64,000 nt of DNA from Arcobacter ellisii (GCF_003544915.1 NZ_CP032097.1:868001-932000); one strand, 5' to 3'; counted from the first letter of the stretch, positions 17,223-27,954 are shown. The notes: a model not told the origin generated them from the letters alone. Made by a program: numbers and translations.

Positions 17223-17798
17223 ATGGAATTTATAGTTCAAAAAATCGGTATGAGTAGAACAGTTTCTGTTCCAAGTACAGCTGTTACACTTTTAAAAGTT
17301 CTTGATGCGAAAGTATGTGAAGTAACTGATGGTGTAGCACTAGTTTCTTATAGCAATGGTAAAAAATTTAACAAAGCTATAGAAGGTCAACAAAAAAAAT
17401 TCAACTTATCTAAAGAGTTTAACAGATTTGCAACATTAACTGTAGCAAATACTGAAGCTGGTGATTTAGATGTTTCTGGATTATGTGAAGGTAAAGTAGT
17501 AAAATCAACTTTTAAAACTAAAGGTAGAGGTTTCTCTGGTGCGGTTAAAAGATGGAATTTTGCTGGTGGAAGAGCATCTCACGGTCACAGAATGGGTAAA
17601 AGAACTGGATCAATCGGTAACTGCGAATGGCCAGGAAGAGTTCAGCCAGGTAAAAAAATGCCAGGGCAATACGGAAATACAAATGTATCTGTAAAAAATG
17701 AAGTAATTTCATTTGATGCTGAAACAGGAATCTTAGTATTAAAAGGTTCAGTATCTGGTGCAAATGGTTCATTAGGAAAAGTAAAGGTTGCTAAATGA
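17223..17798 (+). CDS. rplC: 50S ribosomal protein L3
   Basis: 191 residues. It binds 23S rRNA near the peptidyl transferase centre and starts 50S assembly. The conserved block [14 protein letters not shown] then [21 protein letters not shown] and KKMPGQYGN is present, including the loop that carries a methylated Gln in E. coli. AAGGGTG lies before the ATG. Overlaps rplD by 4 bases. Confidence 0.97.
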   Translation: MEFIVQKIGMSRTVSVPSTAVTLLKVLDAKVCEVTDGVALVSYSNGKKFNKAIEGQQKKFNLSKEFNRFATLTVANTEAGDLDVSGLCEGKVVKSTFKTKGRGFSGAVKRWNFAGGRASHGHRMGKRTGSIGNCEWPGRVQPGKKMPGQYGNTNVSVKNEVISFDAETGILVLKGSVSGANGSLGKVKVAK

Positions 17799-18406
17799 GC
17801 AAAGCTATAGTATTAAACGAAAAATTTGAAAACAATGGTGAAGTAGTTTTACCTGCAAGTTATGAAGAAATTAATTCTCACAACTTATACTTATATGTTA
17901 AATCATATTTAGCATCATTAAGAGCAAATACAGCAAGAGCTAAAACAAGAGCAGAAGTAAGCGGTGGTGGTAAAAAACCTAAAGCTCAAAAAGGTTCTGG
18001 TGCAGCTAGATGGGGTTCTAAAAGATCACCATTATTCGTTGGTGGGGGACAAGCATTTGGACCTACTAAAAGAAACTATAACCAAAAAGTAAATAAAAAA
18101 CAAAAAGCTTTAGCATTAAAATATGCTATTAATGCACAAGCTAACAATGGTTCGTTATTTGTTGTTGATTCAGTAAAAATTGAATCAGGTAAAACAAAAG
18201 AAGCAGTTGCAGTTTTAAGTAAAATAAATAAGAGAGATACATTAATAGTATGTGATGTTATTGATGAAAAAACTTATTTAGCATTTAGAAATATTAAAAA
18301 CTGTTATATGGTTGAAAAGCAAGAAGTTAACGCTTATTTACTTGCAGTTTACCACTCAGTACTAATTGAAAAATCAGTACTTGATGCATTAACAAAAGAG
18401 GCTTAA
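17795..18406 (+). CDS. rplD: 50S ribosomal protein L4
   Basis: 203 residues. It lines the exit tunnel through its loop around [22 protein letters not shown]. In E. coli L4 also represses its own operon at the leader, which makes the hairpin upstream of rpsJ of interest. The ATG lies within the end of rplC (ATGA overlap), suggesting coupling. Confidence 0.97.
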   Translation: MSKAIVLNEKFENNGEVVLPASYEEINSHNLYLYVKSYLASLRANTARAKTRAEVSGGGKKPKAQKGSGAARWGSKRSPLFVGGGQAFGPTKRNYNQKVNKKQKALALKYAINAQANNGSLFVVDSVKIESGKTKEAVAVLSKINKRDTLIVCDVIDEKTYLAFRNIKNCYMVEKQEVNAYLLAVYHSVLIEKSVLDALTKEA

Positions 18407-18407
18407 G

Positions 18408-18689
18408 ATGGCAGATATTACAGATATTAAAGCAATATTATATACAGAAAAAACAATTGAGCTTCAAGAAAATGGTGTAATCGTTGTTCAAACTAGTCCA
18501 AGAATGACGAAAACTGGTTTAAAAGAAGTATTTAAAGAGTATTTTGGTGTTACACCATTAAAAGTTAATTCTTTAAGACAAGATGGTAAAGTTAAGAGAT
18601 TTAGAGGAAAACCTGGAAAAAGAGCAGATTTCAAAAAGTTTTATGTAACATTACCTGAAGACGCACAAATTGCGAATTTATCAGCTTAA
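18408..18689 (+). CDS. rplW: 50S ribosomal protein L23
   Basis: 93 residues. It sits at the tunnel exit and docks SRP and trigger factor. Typical blocks: [16 protein letters not shown] at the N-terminus, and [20 protein letters not shown]. One base separates it from rplD. Confidence 0.96.
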   Translation: MADITDIKAILYTEKTIELQENGVIVVQTSPRMTKTGLKEVFKEYFGVTPLKVNSLRQDGKVKRFRGKPGKRADFKKFYVTLPEDAQIANLSA

Positions 18690-18701
18690 GGAGTATAGAA
18701 A

Positions 18702-19529
18702 ATGGCAATTAAAAAATTTAGACCAATAACTCCTGCAAGAAGATTTATGTCAGTTATGGATAGTTCTGATATTACTTCTAAACCAACAGTTAGATCATTA
18801 CTTGTAAGAGTAAGTGCTAAAGCTGGTAGAAATAATAACGGTAGAATTACTTCAAGACACAAAGAAGCAGGTGCTAAAAAATTATATAGAATTATTGATT
18901 TCAAAAGAAATAAATTCGGTGTTGAAGGTACTGTATCTACTGTTGAGTACGATCCATACAGAAACTGTAGAATTTGTTTAGTTACATATTTAGATGGTGA
19001 TAAAAGATATATTATTCAACCTTCTGGATTAAAAGTTGGTGATAAAGTTGCTGCTGCTGAAGCTGGACTTGATATTTTACCAGGTAACGCTATGAATTTA
19101 ATGAACATTCCAGTAGGGACAATGGTTCACAATATTGAAATGAAACCAGGAAAAGGTGGTCAAATCGCTAGATCTGCTGGTGGATATGCTCAAATCATGG
19201 GTAGAGAAGATAAATATGTAATCATGAGATTACCTTCAGGTGAAATGAGAAAAATTCTTGGTGTTTGTATGGCTACAATTGGTGTAGTTGGAAATGAAGA
19301 TTTTACAAATATGGTTGTTGGTAAAGCTGGTAGAAGTAGACACTTAGGTATTAGACCTCAAACTAGAGGATCTGCTATGAACCCTATTGATCACCCACAC
19401 GGTGGAGGGGAAGGTAAAACTAACTCTGGTAGACATCCTGTTACTCCATGGGGTATGCCAACTAAAGGTTATAAAACTAGAAAGAAAAAAGCTAGTGATA
19501 AACTAATCATTTCAAAAAGAAAGAAGTAA
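18702..19529 (+). CDS. rplB: 50S ribosomal protein L2
   Basis: 275 residues. It is needed for peptidyl transfer and subunit joining. The universally conserved end [20 protein letters not shown], with the critical histidine, is present, as is [19 protein letters not shown]. Start at ATG after AAGGAGT. Confidence 0.98.
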   Translation: MAIKKFRPITPARRFMSVMDSSDITSKPTVRSLLVRVSAKAGRNNNGRITSRHKEAGAKKLYRIIDFKRNKFGVEGTVSTVEYDPYRNCRICLVTYLDGDKRYIIQPSGLKVGDKVAAAEAGLDILPGNAMNLMNIPVGTMVHNIEMKPGKGGQIARSAGGYAQIMGREDKYVIMRLPSGEMRKILGVCMATIGVVGNEDFTNMVVGKAGRSRHLGIRPQTRGSAMNPIDHPHGGGEGKTNSGRHPVTPWGMPTKGYKTRKKKASDKLIISKRKK

Positions 19530-19538
19530 GGGTTTAAG

Positions 19539-19814
19539 ATGGCAAGATCGGTAAAAAAAGGTCCATTTGTAGACGCACACCTAATGAAAAAAGTTATTAG
19601 TGCAAATAGTGCTAATGATAAAAAACCAATTAAAACTTGGTCAAGAAGATCAACTGTATTACCAGATATGATTGGATTAACTTTCAATGTGCACAATGGA
19701 AGAAATTTCGTTCCTGTAAATATTACAGAAAATCACGTTGGATATAAATTAGGTGAGTTTGCACCAACTAGAACATTTAAGGGCCATAAAGGTTCTGTTC
19801 AAAGAAAGGCATAA
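19539..19814 (+). CDS. rpsS: 30S ribosomal protein S19
   Basis: 91 residues. It is a head protein that contacts S13 and the A-site finger. Typical [33 protein letters not shown], and [13 protein letters not shown]-like [13 protein letters not shown]. Nine bases after rplB. Confidence 0.97.
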   Translation: MARSVKKGPFVDAHLMKKVISANSANDKKPIKTWSRRSTVLPDMIGLTFNVHNGRNFVPVNITENHVGYKLGEFAPTRTFKGHKGSVQRKA

Positions 19815-19816
19815 GA

Positions 19817-20149
19817 ATGGCTAAAGCAATATTAAAATTTATTAGACTTTCTCCAATCAAAGCAAGATTAATTGCTAGAGAAGTTCAAGGAATGAATGCA
19901 GAGTATGCAATCGCATCTTTACAATTTACTCCAAATAAAGCTGCTGGAATTATTTCAAAAGTTATCGCATCTGCAGTTGCAAATGCAGGTTTAGATCCAG
20001 TTGATGCAGTTATCACATCAGCTAGAGTTGATAAAGGTCCAGTTTTAAAAAGATTTACTCCAAGAGCAAGAGGTTCAGCTTCACCTAAGCATAAACCAAC
20101 TGCACATATTATGATTGAAGTAGCTGCTGCAACTAAAGGAGATAAGTAA
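19817..20149 (+). CDS. rplV: 50S ribosomal protein L22
   Basis: 110 residues. It spans the tunnel with its long hairpin. Features: [18 protein letters not shown] and [20 protein letters not shown]. The last base of its stop codon is shared with the first base of the rpsC ATG (TAATG). Confidence 0.97.
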   Translation: MAKAILKFIRLSPIKARLIAREVQGMNAEYAIASLQFTPNKAAGIISKVIASAVANAGLDPVDAVITSARVDKGPVLKRFTPRARGSASPKHKPTAHIMIEVAAATKGDK

Positions 20150-20853
20150 TGGGTCAAAAAGTTAATCCAATAGGTTTAAGATTAGGTATTAATAGAAATT
20201 GGGAATCAAGATGGTTTCCTAAATTTGAAACAATGCCAGCAAACGTTGCAGAAGATGACAAAATCAGAAAGTATGTTAAAAAAGAATTATACTATGCTGG
20301 AATTGCTCAAACTGTAGTTGAAAGAACAGCAAAAAAAGTTAGAGTTACTGTTGTAGCTGCTAGACCAGGTATAATTATTGGTAAAAAAGGTGCTGACGTT
20401 GAAAAACTAAAAGATGCACTTTCAAAATTAGTTGGTAAAGAAATCGCTGTTAATATCAAAGAAGAAAGAAAACCACAAATCTCTGCTCAATTATCTGCTG
20501 AGAATGTTGCTCAACAATTAGAAAGAAGAGTTGCATTTAGAAGAGCTATGAAAAGAGTTATGCAAAATGCATTAAAAGGTGGAGCAAAAGGTATTAAAGT
20601 ATCTGTTTCTGGTAGACTTGGTGGAGCTGAAATGGCAAGAACTGAGTGGTATTTAGAAGGTAGAGTTCCATTACATACTTTAAGAGCAAGAATCGATTAT
20701 GGTTTTGCTGAAGCTCATACAACTTATGGTTGTATCGGTATTAAAGTTTGGATTTTCAAAGGTGAAGTATTAGCAAAAGGTATTCCAACTGAAAAAGCTG
20801 AAGAGTCAACTTCTAAACCTAAAAGAAGACCAACAAAGAAAAGAGGTAAATAA
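20149..20853 (+). CDS. rpsC: 30S ribosomal protein S3
   Basis: 234 residues. It lines the mRNA entry channel. The KH domain has [14 protein letters not shown], and the C-terminal domain has [28 protein letters not shown]. The basic tail [12 protein letters not shown] is normal for the family. Confidence 0.97.
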   Translation: MGQKVNPIGLRLGINRNWESRWFPKFETMPANVAEDDKIRKYVKKELYYAGIAQTVVERTAKKVRVTVVAARPGIIIGKKGADVEKLKDALSKLVGKEIAVNIKEERKPQISAQLSAENVAQQLERRVAFRRAMKRVMQNALKGGAKGIKVSVSGRLGGAEMARTEWYLEGRVPLHTLRARIDYGFAEAHTTYGCIGIKVWIFKGEVLAKGIPTEKAEESTSKPKRRPTKKRGK

Positions 20854-20855
20854 TT

Positions 20856-21281
20856 ATGTTAATGCCTAAAAGAACTAAGTTCAGAAAAATGATGAAAGGC
20901 CGAAATAGAGGTATGGCTCATAGAGGAAACTCTTTAGCATACGGAGATATCGGTATCAAAGCAGTTGAACACGGAAGAATTGATTCTAGACAAATTGAAG
21001 CGTCAAGAATTGCAATGACAAGAAAAGTAAAAAGACAAGCAAAAGTTTGGATTATGGTATTCCCTGATAAACCACTTACTGCAAAACCATTAGAAACGAG
21101 AATGGGTAAAGGTAAAGGTTCAGTTGATAAATGGGTTATGAACATTAAGCCTGGAAGAATTTGTTTTGAAATGGCTGGAGTATCTGAAGAATTAGCAAGA
21201 GAAGCTTTAACTTTAGCTATGCATAAATTACCGTTTAAAACTAAAATTGTAACAAGAGATAGCGAAAATGAACTATACTGA
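20856..21281 (+). CDS. rplP: 50S ribosomal protein L16
   Basis: 141 residues. It organises the A site of the 50S subunit. [19 protein letters not shown] is the usual campylobacterial start, so the first of two nearby ATGs is used. [12 protein letters not shown] is the conserved central loop. Overlaps rpmC by 14 bases. Confidence 0.97.
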   Translation: MLMPKRTKFRKMMKGRNRGMAHRGNSLAYGDIGIKAVEHGRIDSRQIEASRIAMTRKVKRQAKVWIMVFPDKPLTAKPLETRMGKGKGSVDKWVMNIKPGRICFEMAGVSEELAREALTLAMHKLPFKTKIVTRDSENELY

Positions 21282-21459
21282 TTTAAAAGACAAAAACTTG
21301 AGCGAACTTCAAGTATTATTAAAAGAGAAAAAGGTGCTTCTTTTTGAATTAAAAGCTAAGCTAAAAACAATGCAGTTAACAAACACATCTGAATTAAGAG
21401 TTGCTAAAAAAGACATCGCTAAAATTCAAACAGCTATGACTGCTGCAAAAGCTAACTAA
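21268..21459 (+). CDS. rpmC: 50S ribosomal protein L29
   Basis: 63 residues of two helices. It sits at the tunnel exit next to L23. [20 protein letters not shown] and [19 protein letters not shown] fit the family. It begins inside the end of rplP, so translation is likely coupled. Confidence 0.94.
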   Translation: MNYTDLKDKNLSELQVLLKEKKVLLFELKAKLKTMQLTNTSELRVAKKDIAKIQTAMTAAKAN

Positions 21460-21469
21460 GGATCTAAGT

Positions 21470-21721
21470 ATGACACATAAAAGAGAGATTCAAGGTGTAG
21501 TGGTAAAAAGATCAGGTGATAAAACAGCTTCTATCTTAGTTACAAGATCAGTTTTACACCCAAAATATCACAAAACTGTAAAGAGATTTAAAAAATATTT
21601 AATTCATGACGAAAGAAACGAATTAAATGTTGGTGATAGTGTTATCGCAATTGAGTGTAGACCATTGTCAAAAACTAAATCTTTTAGATTAAAGACGATA
21701 GTAGCTACAGGAGTTAAATAA
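21470..21721 (+). CDS. rpsQ: 30S ribosomal protein S17
   Basis: 83 residues, OB fold. It is a primary 16S-binding protein. [20 protein letters not shown] and [19 protein letters not shown] are typical. AAGGATC precedes the ATG. The last base of its TAA is the first base of the rplN ATG. Confidence 0.96.
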   Translation: MTHKREIQGVVVKRSGDKTASILVTRSVLHPKYHKTVKRFKKYLIHDERNELNVGDSVIAIECRPLSKTKSFRLKTIVATGVK

Positions 21722-22089
21722 TGATTCAAAGTTTTACAAGATTAAACGTAGCTGACAACACAGGTGCTAAAGAGATTATGTGTATCAAAGTTTTAGGTGG
21801 TTCTAAAAGAAGATACGCAACTGTTGGTGATGTTATTGTTGCTTCAGTTAAAAAAGCTTTACCAACTGGAAAAATTAAAAAAGGTCAAGTTGTAAAAGCT
21901 GTTGTTGTTAGAACTCATAAAGAAGTTCATAGAGAAAATGGTTCATTAATTAGATTTGATGATAATGCAGCGGTTATTCTAGATGCAAAAAGAGAGCCAG
22001 TTGGAACAAGAATCTTTGGACCAGTTGCTAGGGAAGTAAGATATTCAGGTTTCATGAAAATCGTTTCACTTGCACCGGAGGTATTATAA
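21721..22089 (+). CDS. rplN: 50S ribosomal protein L14
   Basis: 122 residues. It forms an inter-subunit bridge. [28 protein letters not shown] and the end GPVAREVR[14 protein letters not shown] are diagnostic. Directly followed by rplX. Confidence 0.97.
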   Translation: MIQSFTRLNVADNTGAKEIMCIKVLGGSKRRYATVGDVIVASVKKALPTGKIKKGQVVKAVVVRTHKEVHRENGSLIRFDDNAAVILDAKREPVGTRIFGPVAREVRYSGFMKIVSLAPEVL

Positions 22090-22090
22090 T

Positions 22091-22330
22091 ATGGCAATTA
22101 AATTAAAAATCAAAAAAGGTGATACTGTAAAAATCATCGCTGGTGATGATAAAGGTAAAACTGGAGAAGTTTTAGCTGTATTACCAAAAGAAAGAAAAGT
22201 AATCGTAAAAGATTGCAAAGTTGCTAAAAAAACAGTTAAACCTGATCAAGAAAAAAATCCAGAAGGTGGATTTGTAAACAAAGAAATGCCAATTGACATT
22301 TCAAATGTAGCAAAAGTAGAGGGTAACTAA
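22091..22330 (+). CDS. rplX: 50S ribosomal protein L24
   Basis: 79 residues from the ATG at 22091. GGAGG at 22077-22081 is placed for this codon; an in-frame ATG at 22070 lies inside rplN and is not used. The KOW motif [22 protein letters not shown] is clear. It helps start 50S assembly. Confidence 0.95.
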   Translation: MAIKLKIKKGDTVKIIAGDDKGKTGEVLAVLPKERKVIVKDCKVAKKTVKPDQEKNPEGGFVNKEMPIDISNVAKVEGN

Positions 22331-22331
22331 T

Positions 22332-22880
22332 ATGGCATCAAGATTATTTGAAAAATATAAATCAGAAATCAAACCAGTATTAGAAACTGAGTTCCCAAAA
22401 AACAAAACTTTAACTGCAAAGTTAGAGAAAGTTGTTATCTCAGTTGGTGCTGGTGAAGCAATGAAAGATTCTAAATTAATTCAAAATATTGAAGATACAA
22501 TTTCTTTAATTGCTGGTCAAAAAGCTGTTAAAGTTATTGCTAAAAAATCAGTAGCTGGATTCAAAGTTAGAGAAGGTATGCCTGTAGGTGTTAAAGTTAC
22601 TTTAAGAGGTGAGCAAATGTATCATTTCTTAGACAAATTATGTAACGTTGCATTACCAAGGGTAAAAGACTTTAGAGGTCTTAATAAAAATGGTTTTGAT
22701 GGTAGAGGAAACTTCAACTTTGGACTAGATGAGCAATTAATGTTCCCAGAAGTAGTTTATGATAACATCATTAAAACACACGGTATGAATATTTCAATTG
22801 CTACTAGTGCAACTAATGATGCTGAAGCTTACAGATTATTAGAATTAGTAGGAATTCCATTTACAAAAGGAAGAGCGTAA
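22332..22880 (+). CDS. rplE: 50S ribosomal protein L5
   Basis: 182 residues. It binds 5S rRNA and contacts the P-site t[35 protein letters not shown], and [19 protein letters not shown] are family blocks. Its stop overlaps the rpsN ATG by one base. Confidence 0.97.
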   Translation: MASRLFEKYKSEIKPVLETEFPKNKTLTAKLEKVVISVGAGEAMKDSKLIQNIEDTISLIAGQKAVKVIAKKSVAGFKVREGMPVGVKVTLRGEQMYHFLDKLCNVALPRVKDFRGLNKNGFDGRGNFNFGLDEQLMFPEVVYDNIIKTHGMNISIATSATNDAEAYRLLELVGIPFTKGRA

Positions 22881-23065
22881 TGGCAAAGAAATCTATGATC
22901 GCTAAACAAAAAAGAACACCTAAGTTTGCTGTAAGAGCATACACAAGATGTTCTGTTTGTGGAAGACCTCACTCTGTTTATAGAGATTTTGGTTTATGTA
23001 GAGTTTGTTTAAGAAAAATGGCTAACGAAGGTTTATTACCTGGTGTTAGAAAAGCTAGTTGGTAG
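22880..23065 (+). CDS. rpsN: 30S ribosomal protein S14, zinc-binding type Z
   Basis: 61 residues, the short form that keeps the zinc knuckle ([10 protein letters not shown] then CRVCLRKMA). The longer zinc-free form of E. coli (about 100 residues) is not the one in this operon. It is a 30S head protein. Start ATG adjoins the rplE stop. Confidence 0.97.
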   Translation: MAKKSMIAKQKRTPKFAVRAYTRCSVCGRPHSVYRDFGLCRVCLRKMANEGLLPGVRKASW

Positions 23066-23077
23066 GAGAAAAAAGCT

Positions 23078-23476
23078 ATGATGAATGATATAATCGCAGA
23101 TGCTTTAACTAGAATTAGAAATGCTGCAATGAGAAAATTAGAAGTTGCAACATTATTACACTCAAATACTGTAGTAGGTGTTTTAAACGTATTATTACAA
23201 AAAGAGTATATTGCTGGATTCAAAGTTATTGATGGACAAAACAACAAGAAAACTATTCAAGTTGAATTAAAATATGATGATAATGAGAAATCAGTAATCA
23301 ACGAAATTACTAGAGTTTCTAAACCAGGAAGAAGAGTTTATAAAAACGCTTCTGAAATTAAAAACTTTAAAAATGGGTACGGTACTATTATCGTTTCAAC
23401 TAACAAAGGTGTAATTGCTAATGATGAAGCATATGCAGCTAATGTTGGTGGTGAAGTACTTTGTACTGTATGGTAG
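23078..23476 (+). CDS. rpsH: 30S ribosomal protein S8
   Basis: 132 residues. It is a primary 16S-binding protein and, in E. coli, the repressor of the spc operon. [16 protein letters not shown] is taken from the first of two adjacent ATGs, as it aligns best with Campylobacter S8 and lies 9 bases from AGGAG. The end [11 protein letters not shown] is typical. Confidence 0.96.
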   Translation: MMNDIIADALTRIRNAAMRKLEVATLLHSNTVVGVLNVLLQKEYIAGFKVIDGQNNKKTIQVELKYDDNEKSVINEITRVSKPGRRVYKNASEIKNFKNGYGTIIVSTNKGVIANDEAYAANVGGEVLCTVW

Positions 23477-23485
23477 GAGAGTGTA

Positions 23486-24022
23486 ATGTCAAGAATTGGT
23501 AAAAAACCTATCGCAATTCCAGCTGGAATTGAAGTTACAGTAAATGGTACAGTAATTAGCGTAAAAAAAGGAAACAATGTTTCTACAGTTGAAACTCATG
23601 GAAGAGTGGGAATCGAAGTTGTTGATGGTCAAGTGGTTTTAACTAGAAATGGTGAATCAAAAGAATCTTCTGCTTTCTGGGGAACTTATAGAGCGTTAAC
23701 TGCAAATGCAATTAATGGTCTAAACGTTGGATTTACTAAATCATTAGAAATCAACGGAGTTGGATACAGAGCTGCCGTAAAAGGTGACGTTTTAGAACTA
23801 CTATTAGGATATTCTCACCCAATTAACTACGAAATCCCAAAAGGATTAGAAGTTACTGTTGAAAAAAATATTATTAATGTAAAAGGTGCTGACAAACAAC
23901 AAGTTGGTCAAGCTGCTGCAATTATTAGAGGCTTTAGAAAACCAGAACCATACAAAGGTAAAGGTGTTAAATATACTGATGAGAAAATCATTAGAAAAGC
24001 CGGAAAAACTTCTAAGAAGTAA
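23486..24022 (+). CDS. rplF: 50S ribosomal protein L6
   Basis: 178 residues. It supports the factor-binding site. [19 protein letters not shown] starts the first repeat, and the second ends with [20 protein letters not shown] and [14 protein letters not shown] precedes the ATG. Confidence 0.97.
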   Translation: MSRIGKKPIAIPAGIEVTVNGTVISVKKGNNVSTVETHGRVGIEVVDGQVVLTRNGESKESSAFWGTYRALTANAINGLNVGFTKSLEINGVGYRAAVKGDVLELLLGYSHPINYEIPKGLEVTVEKNIINVKGADKQQVGQAAAIIRGFRKPEPYKGKGVKYTDEKIIRKAGKTSKK

Positions 24023-24031
24023 GGTGTAACT

Positions 24032-24391
24032 ATGAGTAGAATAAAAGACTTAGCTAAAAAAAATGCTTTAAGAATTAAAAGAAAAAAAAGAGTTAGAAGT
24101 AACATTTTTGGTACTGCTGAAAAACCAAGAGTATCAATTTTTAAATCTAACAAATACGTTAGTGCACAGGCTATTAATGATGTTGAAGGTGTAACTTTAG
24201 CGGCTGTTAGCTCACAAGCTATGGGTCTAAACATTAATAAAGAAAATGCAGTAAAAGTAGCAGCACAACTTGCTGAAAATTTAAAAGCTGCTGGAATTGA
24301 AACAGTAGTTTACGATAGAAATGGTTATCTTTACCATGGTGTAGTTGCAGCTTTTGCTGATGCACTAAGAGATAACGGTATCAAATTATAA
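24032..24391 (+). CDS. rplR: 50S ribosomal protein L18
   Basis: 119 residues. It binds 5S rRNA with L5 and L25. RVSIFKSNKYVSAQAINDVEG and VYDRNGYLYHGVVAAFADALRDNGI are family blocks. Starts 9 bases after rplF with AAGGTG upstream. Confidence 0.96.
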   Translation: MSRIKDLAKKNALRIKRKKRVRSNIFGTAEKPRVSIFKSNKYVSAQAINDVEGVTLAAVSSQAMGLNINKENAVKVAAQLAENLKAAGIETVVYDRNGYLYHGVVAAFADALRDNGIKL

Positions 24392-24400
24392 GGGTTAATG

Positions 24401-24844
24401 ATGGCAGCGGTAAATAGAGAAGATTTTCAAGAAGCAATCGTTAAAATCGGAAGAGTAACAAAAGTTGTAAAAGGTGGAAGAAGATTCAGATTTACAGCTT
24501 TAGTTGTTGTTGGTGATAAAAACGGTACAGTAGGTTTCGGAACTGGTAAAGCTAAAGAGGTTCCTGATGCAATTAAAAAAGCATTAGATGATGCATTCAA
24601 AAGCTTAGTTACTGTTTCTATTAAAGGAACTACAATAGCACATGATATTGAACACAAATATAATGCAAGTAAAATATTATTAAAACCAGCATCTGAGGGT
24701 ACTGGGCTAATCGCTGGAGGAGCTGCAAGACCTGTTCTTGAGCTTTCTGGAGTTAAAGATATTATTGCAAAATCTTTAGGTTCAAATAATCCAAACAACC
24801 TTGTACAAGCTACTGTTGAAGCATTAGCTAAGATAAAAGGATAA
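24401..24844 (+). CDS. rpsE: 30S ribosomal protein S5
   Basis: 147 residues from the second of two adjacent ATGs (24398 and 24401), which has the better spacing of 6 bases from AGGG. It contributes to decoding accuracy and the mRNA helicase region. [33 protein letters not shown] is the conserved core (residues about 26-58). Confidence 0.96.
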   Translation: MAAVNREDFQEAIVKIGRVTKVVKGGRRFRFTALVVVGDKNGTVGFGTGKAKEVPDAIKKALDDAFKSLVTVSIKGTTIAHDIEHKYNASKILLKPASEGTGLIAGGAARPVLELSGVKDIIAKSLGSNNPNNLVQATVEALAKIKG

Positions 24845-24848
24845 GAAT

Positions 24849-25247
24849 ATGGTATTAGAAAATTTACAACCAGCACCAGGTAGTACGAAAAATACTAAAA
24901 GAATTGGTAGAGGTCAAGGAAGTGGTACAGGTAAAACTGCAGGAAAAGGTAACAAAGGTCAAAAAGCTAGATCTGGTTACAAAATGAAAAGAGGATTTGA
25001 AGGTGGTCAACAACCACTTTACAAAAGACTTCCTAAAGTTGGATTCTTTTCAAGAACTGTAAAACCTTATTCAATCAATGTTGATAAAGTATCACAAATT
25101 GCAACTCTTGAAGAAATTACATTAGATTCAATCAAATCTGTGTATAAATTATCAAAATCAGTTGAAAAAGTTAAATTAATTGGTTCAACTGCAAAAGATT
25201 TAGTAGCTAAGATTAAAGACGAAAACGTTACAACTACTGGAAAATAA
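24849..25247 (+). CDS. rplO: 50S ribosomal protein L15
   Basis: 132 residues. It is a late assembly protein that contacts many 23S domains. The glycine-rich N-terminus [20 protein letters not shown] and [15 protein letters not shown] are diagnostic. There is no rpmD (L30) gene before it, as in other Campylobacterota. Confidence 0.96.
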   Translation: MVLENLQPAPGSTKNTKRIGRGQGSGTGKTAGKGNKGQKARSGYKMKRGFEGGQQPLYKRLPKVGFFSRTVKPYSINVDKVSQIATLEEITLDSIKSVYKLSKSVEKVKLIGSTAKDLVAKIKDENVTTTGK

Positions 25248-25249
25248 TT

Positions 25250-26512
25250 ATGAGTAAAGATCTAATAAATAAGATTCTTATTACATTAGGCTTTATTTTT
25301 CTTTACAGATTACTGGCATACGTGCCAGTACCTGGAGTTAATATAGATGTAGTTAAAGAATTTTTCGACTCAAATGCAAATAATGCGTTAGGTCTTGTTA
25401 ATATGTTTAGTGGTAATGCAGTTGAAAGACTAAGTATTATTTCACTAGGAATTATGCCTTACATTACTGCTTCTATTATTATGGAACTTCTAGCAGCAAC
25501 TTTCCCCGCACTTGGTAAAATGAAAAAAGAGAGAGATGGGATGCAAAAATATATGCAAATCATCAGATATACTACAATTGTTATTACATTAATTCAATCT
25601 ATTGGTGTTTCAGTTGGTCTTAATTCATTAACTGGTCAAAATGGACAAGGTGCAATCTCAATTGATATGAATACATTTATTGCTGTTTCTGCAATATCAA
25701 TGTTAACAGGTACTATGCTTTTAATGTGGATTGGTGAACAAATCACACAAAAAGGTATTGGTAATGGAATTTCATTAATTATTTTCGCAGGTATCGTTTC
25801 AGCAATTCCAAGTGCTATTGGTGGAACAGTTGAACTTGTAAATAATGGCCAAATGAATTTCTTAACTGTAATTGGTATTTTAGTTGTAATTATTGCAACT
25901 GTTGGAGCAATTATTTATGTTGAGTTAGGTGAGAGAAGAGTTCCTGTATCATATTCTAGAAAAGTTATGATGCAAAATCAGAAAAGAAGAGTTATGAACT
26001 ATATTCCAATTAAAGTTAATTTAAGTGGAGTTATTCCAGCAATTTTCGCGAGTGCTATTTTAATGTTCCCTGCAACAGTGTTACAAGGTTCACAAAATAA
26101 ATACTTAGTTGCAATTGCTGATTACTTAAATCCTAGTTCATACACTTTTAATTTATTTATGTTTTTATTTGTAGTTTTCTTTGCATTCTTTTATGCATCA
26201 ATTACATTTAATGCAAAAGATATTTCTGAAAACTTAAAAAAGCAAGGTGGATTTATTCCAGGTGTTAGACCAGGAGCAAGTACAGCAGATTTCTTAAATG
26301 AAGTTGCAAGTAGATTAACTTTCTGGGGTGCAATTTATATGGGATTAATATCAACTTTACCTTGGCTTATTGTAAAAGCTATGGGAGTTCCATTTTATTT
26401 TGGAGGGGTTGCTGTATTAATCGTTGTTCAAGTTGCAATTGATACTATGAGAAAGATTGAAGCTCAGCAATATATGAATAAATATCAAACACTTAGTGCG
26501 GTTGGATTGTAA
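25250..26512 (+). CDS. secY: Protein translocase channel subunit SecY
   Basis: 420 residues with ten expected membrane segments, beginning RLLAYVPVPGVN. It forms the Sec channel with SecE and SecG. The cytoplasmic loop ELGERRVPVSYSRKVM and the segment GGFIPGVRPGASTADFLN are typical ribosome and SecA contact regions. Two bases after rplO, at the expected position in the spc operon. Confidence 0.97.
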   Translation: MSKDLINKILITLGFIFLYRLLAYVPVPGVNIDVVKEFFDSNANNALGLVNMFSGNAVERLSIISLGIMPYITASIIMELLAATFPALGKMKKERDGMQKYMQIIRYTTIVITLIQSIGVSVGLNSLTGQNGQGAISIDMNTFIAVSAISMLTGTMLLMWIGEQITQKGIGNGISLIIFAGIVSAIPSAIGGTVELVNNGQMNFLTVIGILVVIIATVGAIIYVELGERRVPVSYSRKVMMQNQKRRVMNYIPIKVNLSGVIPAIFASAILMFPATVLQGSQNKYLVAIADYLNPSSYTFNLFMFLFVVFFAFFYASITFNAKDISENLKKQGGFIPGVRPGASTADFLNEVASRLTFWGAIYMGLISTLPWLIVKAMGVPFYFGGVAVLIVVQVAIDTMRKIEAQQYMNKYQTLSAVGL

Positions 26513-26514
26513 AA

Positions 26515-27279
26515 ATGGCAATTTCACTAAGAAAACCAAATGAAATTGAAAAACTTCGTATAGCAAATGAGGCTGTTGCAAAAACCTTAAATTATTTAAG
26601 AGATAATGTAAAAGCTGGTATGACTTTAAAAGAAGTTGATGCAATGGGGGAAAAGTTCTTAAATGATTTAGGAGCTAGACCTTCATTTAAAGGATTATAT
26701 GGTTTTCCAAATGCAATTTGTACTTCTTTAAACGAGGTTATTATACACGGAATTCCTAGCGATGTTGTTCTTAAAGAGGGTGATATTCTAGGTCTTGATA
26801 TTGGAACAGAAATTGATGGATGGTATGGTGATTCAGCTATTACAATGCCTATAGGAAAAATTTCAAAAGAGGATGAGGATTTAATTGCTTGTGCTAAAGA
26901 CTCTTTATATTATGCAATTGATATTATAAGAGAAGGTATGAGATTTAAAGAGTTATCAAAATTGATTGAAGATTTTATTGTAGCTAGAGGATATCAGCCA
27001 CTTGTTAGATTTTGTGGTCATGGAATTGGTAAACGACCACATGAAGAACCAGAAATTCCAAATTATTTAGAAAATGGAGATACAAAATCTGGACCAAAAA
27101 TCAAAAATGGAATGGTTTTTTGTATAGAGCCAATGATTTGTCAAAAAGATAGAAATCCTGTTATTTTAAAAAATGGTTGGGATGTCGTATCTGCTGATGG
27201 ATTAAATGGTAGTCATTATGAACATACAGTTGCTGTTATCAATGGGAGAGCAGTTATTTTAAGTAATTCGGAAAATTGA
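26515..27279 (+). CDS. map: Methionine aminopeptidase, type I
   Basis: 254 residues. It removes the initiator methionine. The five metal ligands are in place: [12 protein letters not shown] (two Asp), [12 protein letters not shown] (His), FCIEPMI (Glu), and the final YEHTVAV-region Glu. Two bases after secY; its stop is just ahead of infA. Confidence 0.96.
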   Translation: MAISLRKPNEIEKLRIANEAVAKTLNYLRDNVKAGMTLKEVDAMGEKFLNDLGARPSFKGLYGFPNAICTSLNEVIIHGIPSDVVLKEGDILGLDIGTEIDGWYGDSAITMPIGKISKEDEDLIACAKDSLYYAIDIIREGMRFKELSKLIEDFIVARGYQPLVRFCGHGIGKRPHEEPEIPNYLENGDTKSGPKIKNGMVFCIEPMICQKDRNPVILKNGWDVVSADGLNGSHYEHTVAVINGRAVILSNSEN

Positions 27280-27290
27280 GGGGAAAAAAA

Positions 27291-27509
27291 GTGGCAAAAG
27301 ATGATGTAATAGTAATTGATGGAAAAGTAATTGAAGCTTTACCAAATGCTATGTTTAGAGTTGAATTAGATAATGGACATGTTGTATTGTGTCATATTTC
27401 AGGTAAAATGAGAATGCACTATATAAAAATATTACCTAATGATACTGTAAAAGTAGAAATAACACCTTATTCATTGGATAAGGGAAGAATCACACATAGA
27501 TATAAATAA
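27291..27509 (+). CDS. infA: Translation initiation factor IF-1
   Basis: 72 residues from the GTG at 27291, the standard IF-1 length, with GAGGGG about 6 bases before it. An upstream in-frame TTG at 27276 would add five residues and lies in the end of map. The S1-type OB fold shows [30 protein letters not shown]. It is the last gene of the run: rpmJ, rpsM, rpsK, rpsD, rpoA and rplQ do not follow. Confidence 0.96.
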   Translation: MAKDDVIVIDGKVIEALPNAMFRVELDNGHVVLCHISGKMRMHYIKILPNDTVKVEITPYSLDKGRITHRYK

Positions 27510-27524
27510 TTATCTATAAAAATT

Positions 27525-27548
27525 AAATAAGGAATTTTTTCCTTATTT
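27525..27548. terminator. Hairpin after infA
   Basis: A 10-bp stem (27525-27534 with 27539-27548, loop TTTT) sits 15 bases after the infA stop. The U tract is weak on the plus strand. It could end the S10-spc transcript. Confidence 0.5.
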
Positions 27549-27630
27549 ATATCTCACAAATTATTCAAAAAAAACTCACAAAATATAAAAAACTATGAAG
27601 CCAAAAAAAATAATACTTCGCACACTTTAA

Positions 27631-27667
27631 AAAAGTTATATTATTTTATTATAGCTCCATAACTTTT
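27631..27667 (-). terminator. Possible terminator of the HTH gene
   Basis: AAAAGTTAT (27631-27639) pairs with ATAACTTTT (27659-27667) across a 19-base loop. On the minus strand it is followed by a run of T. It ends 5 bases beyond the small HTH gene. Weak because of the long loop. Confidence 0.3.
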
Positions 27668-27671
27668 CATA

Positions 27672-27884
27672 CTAATTTATCCTATTTTTTGTTAAATCTA
27701 TCTCTTTTTCAATAATCTGTTTTTGTTCAATTAATAAATCTAAATGCTTTTTTAAAATATCTTTATTCTTATATGACTCCATAATAAACTCAAAGAGTTT
27801 TGGTCTATTTTTTTTCCAATTATGTAATGTTGTTTTATTTACTTCTAAATCTGATTCTAGTCTTCTTAAACTAGGAGTGTTCAT
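27672..27884 (-). CDS. Small HTH-like protein, possible regulator
   Basis: 70 residues. The segment SLRRLESDLEVNKTTLHNWKKNRPKLF (about 5-31) has the shape of a helix-turn-helix, and the C-terminal half is a charged coiled coil likely for dimerisation. AGGAA lies 6 bases before the ATG. It is divergent from a uracil-DNA glycosylase gene, and the shared region contains a palindrome and repeated half-sites. A role as local repressor is inference. I do not recognise the family. Confidence 0.55.
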   Translation of the reverse strand: MNTPSLRRLESDLEVNKTTLHNWKKNRPKLFEFIMESYKNKDILKKHLDLLIEQKQIIEKEIDLTKNRIN

Positions 27885-27924
27885 TTTAATTCCTATTCAA
27901 ATTTCATTTGTGATTTTACAAAAT

Positions 27925-27935
27925 ATTGGAACAAA
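27925..27935. repeat. Direct repeat copy 1, ATTGGAACAAA
   Basis: An 11-base copy of the half-site that also begins the palindrome. The second copy is at 27967-27977, 42 bases further, about four helical turns, so both would face the same side of the DNA. Confidence 0.5.
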
Positions 27936-27954
27936 AGTCAAGATATTTTTCGAA

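Noticed and set aside
24427-24876. 149-residue minus-strand frame within rpsE
   Set aside because: Antisense shadow of a conserved ribosomal gene in a uniformly plus-strand operon.
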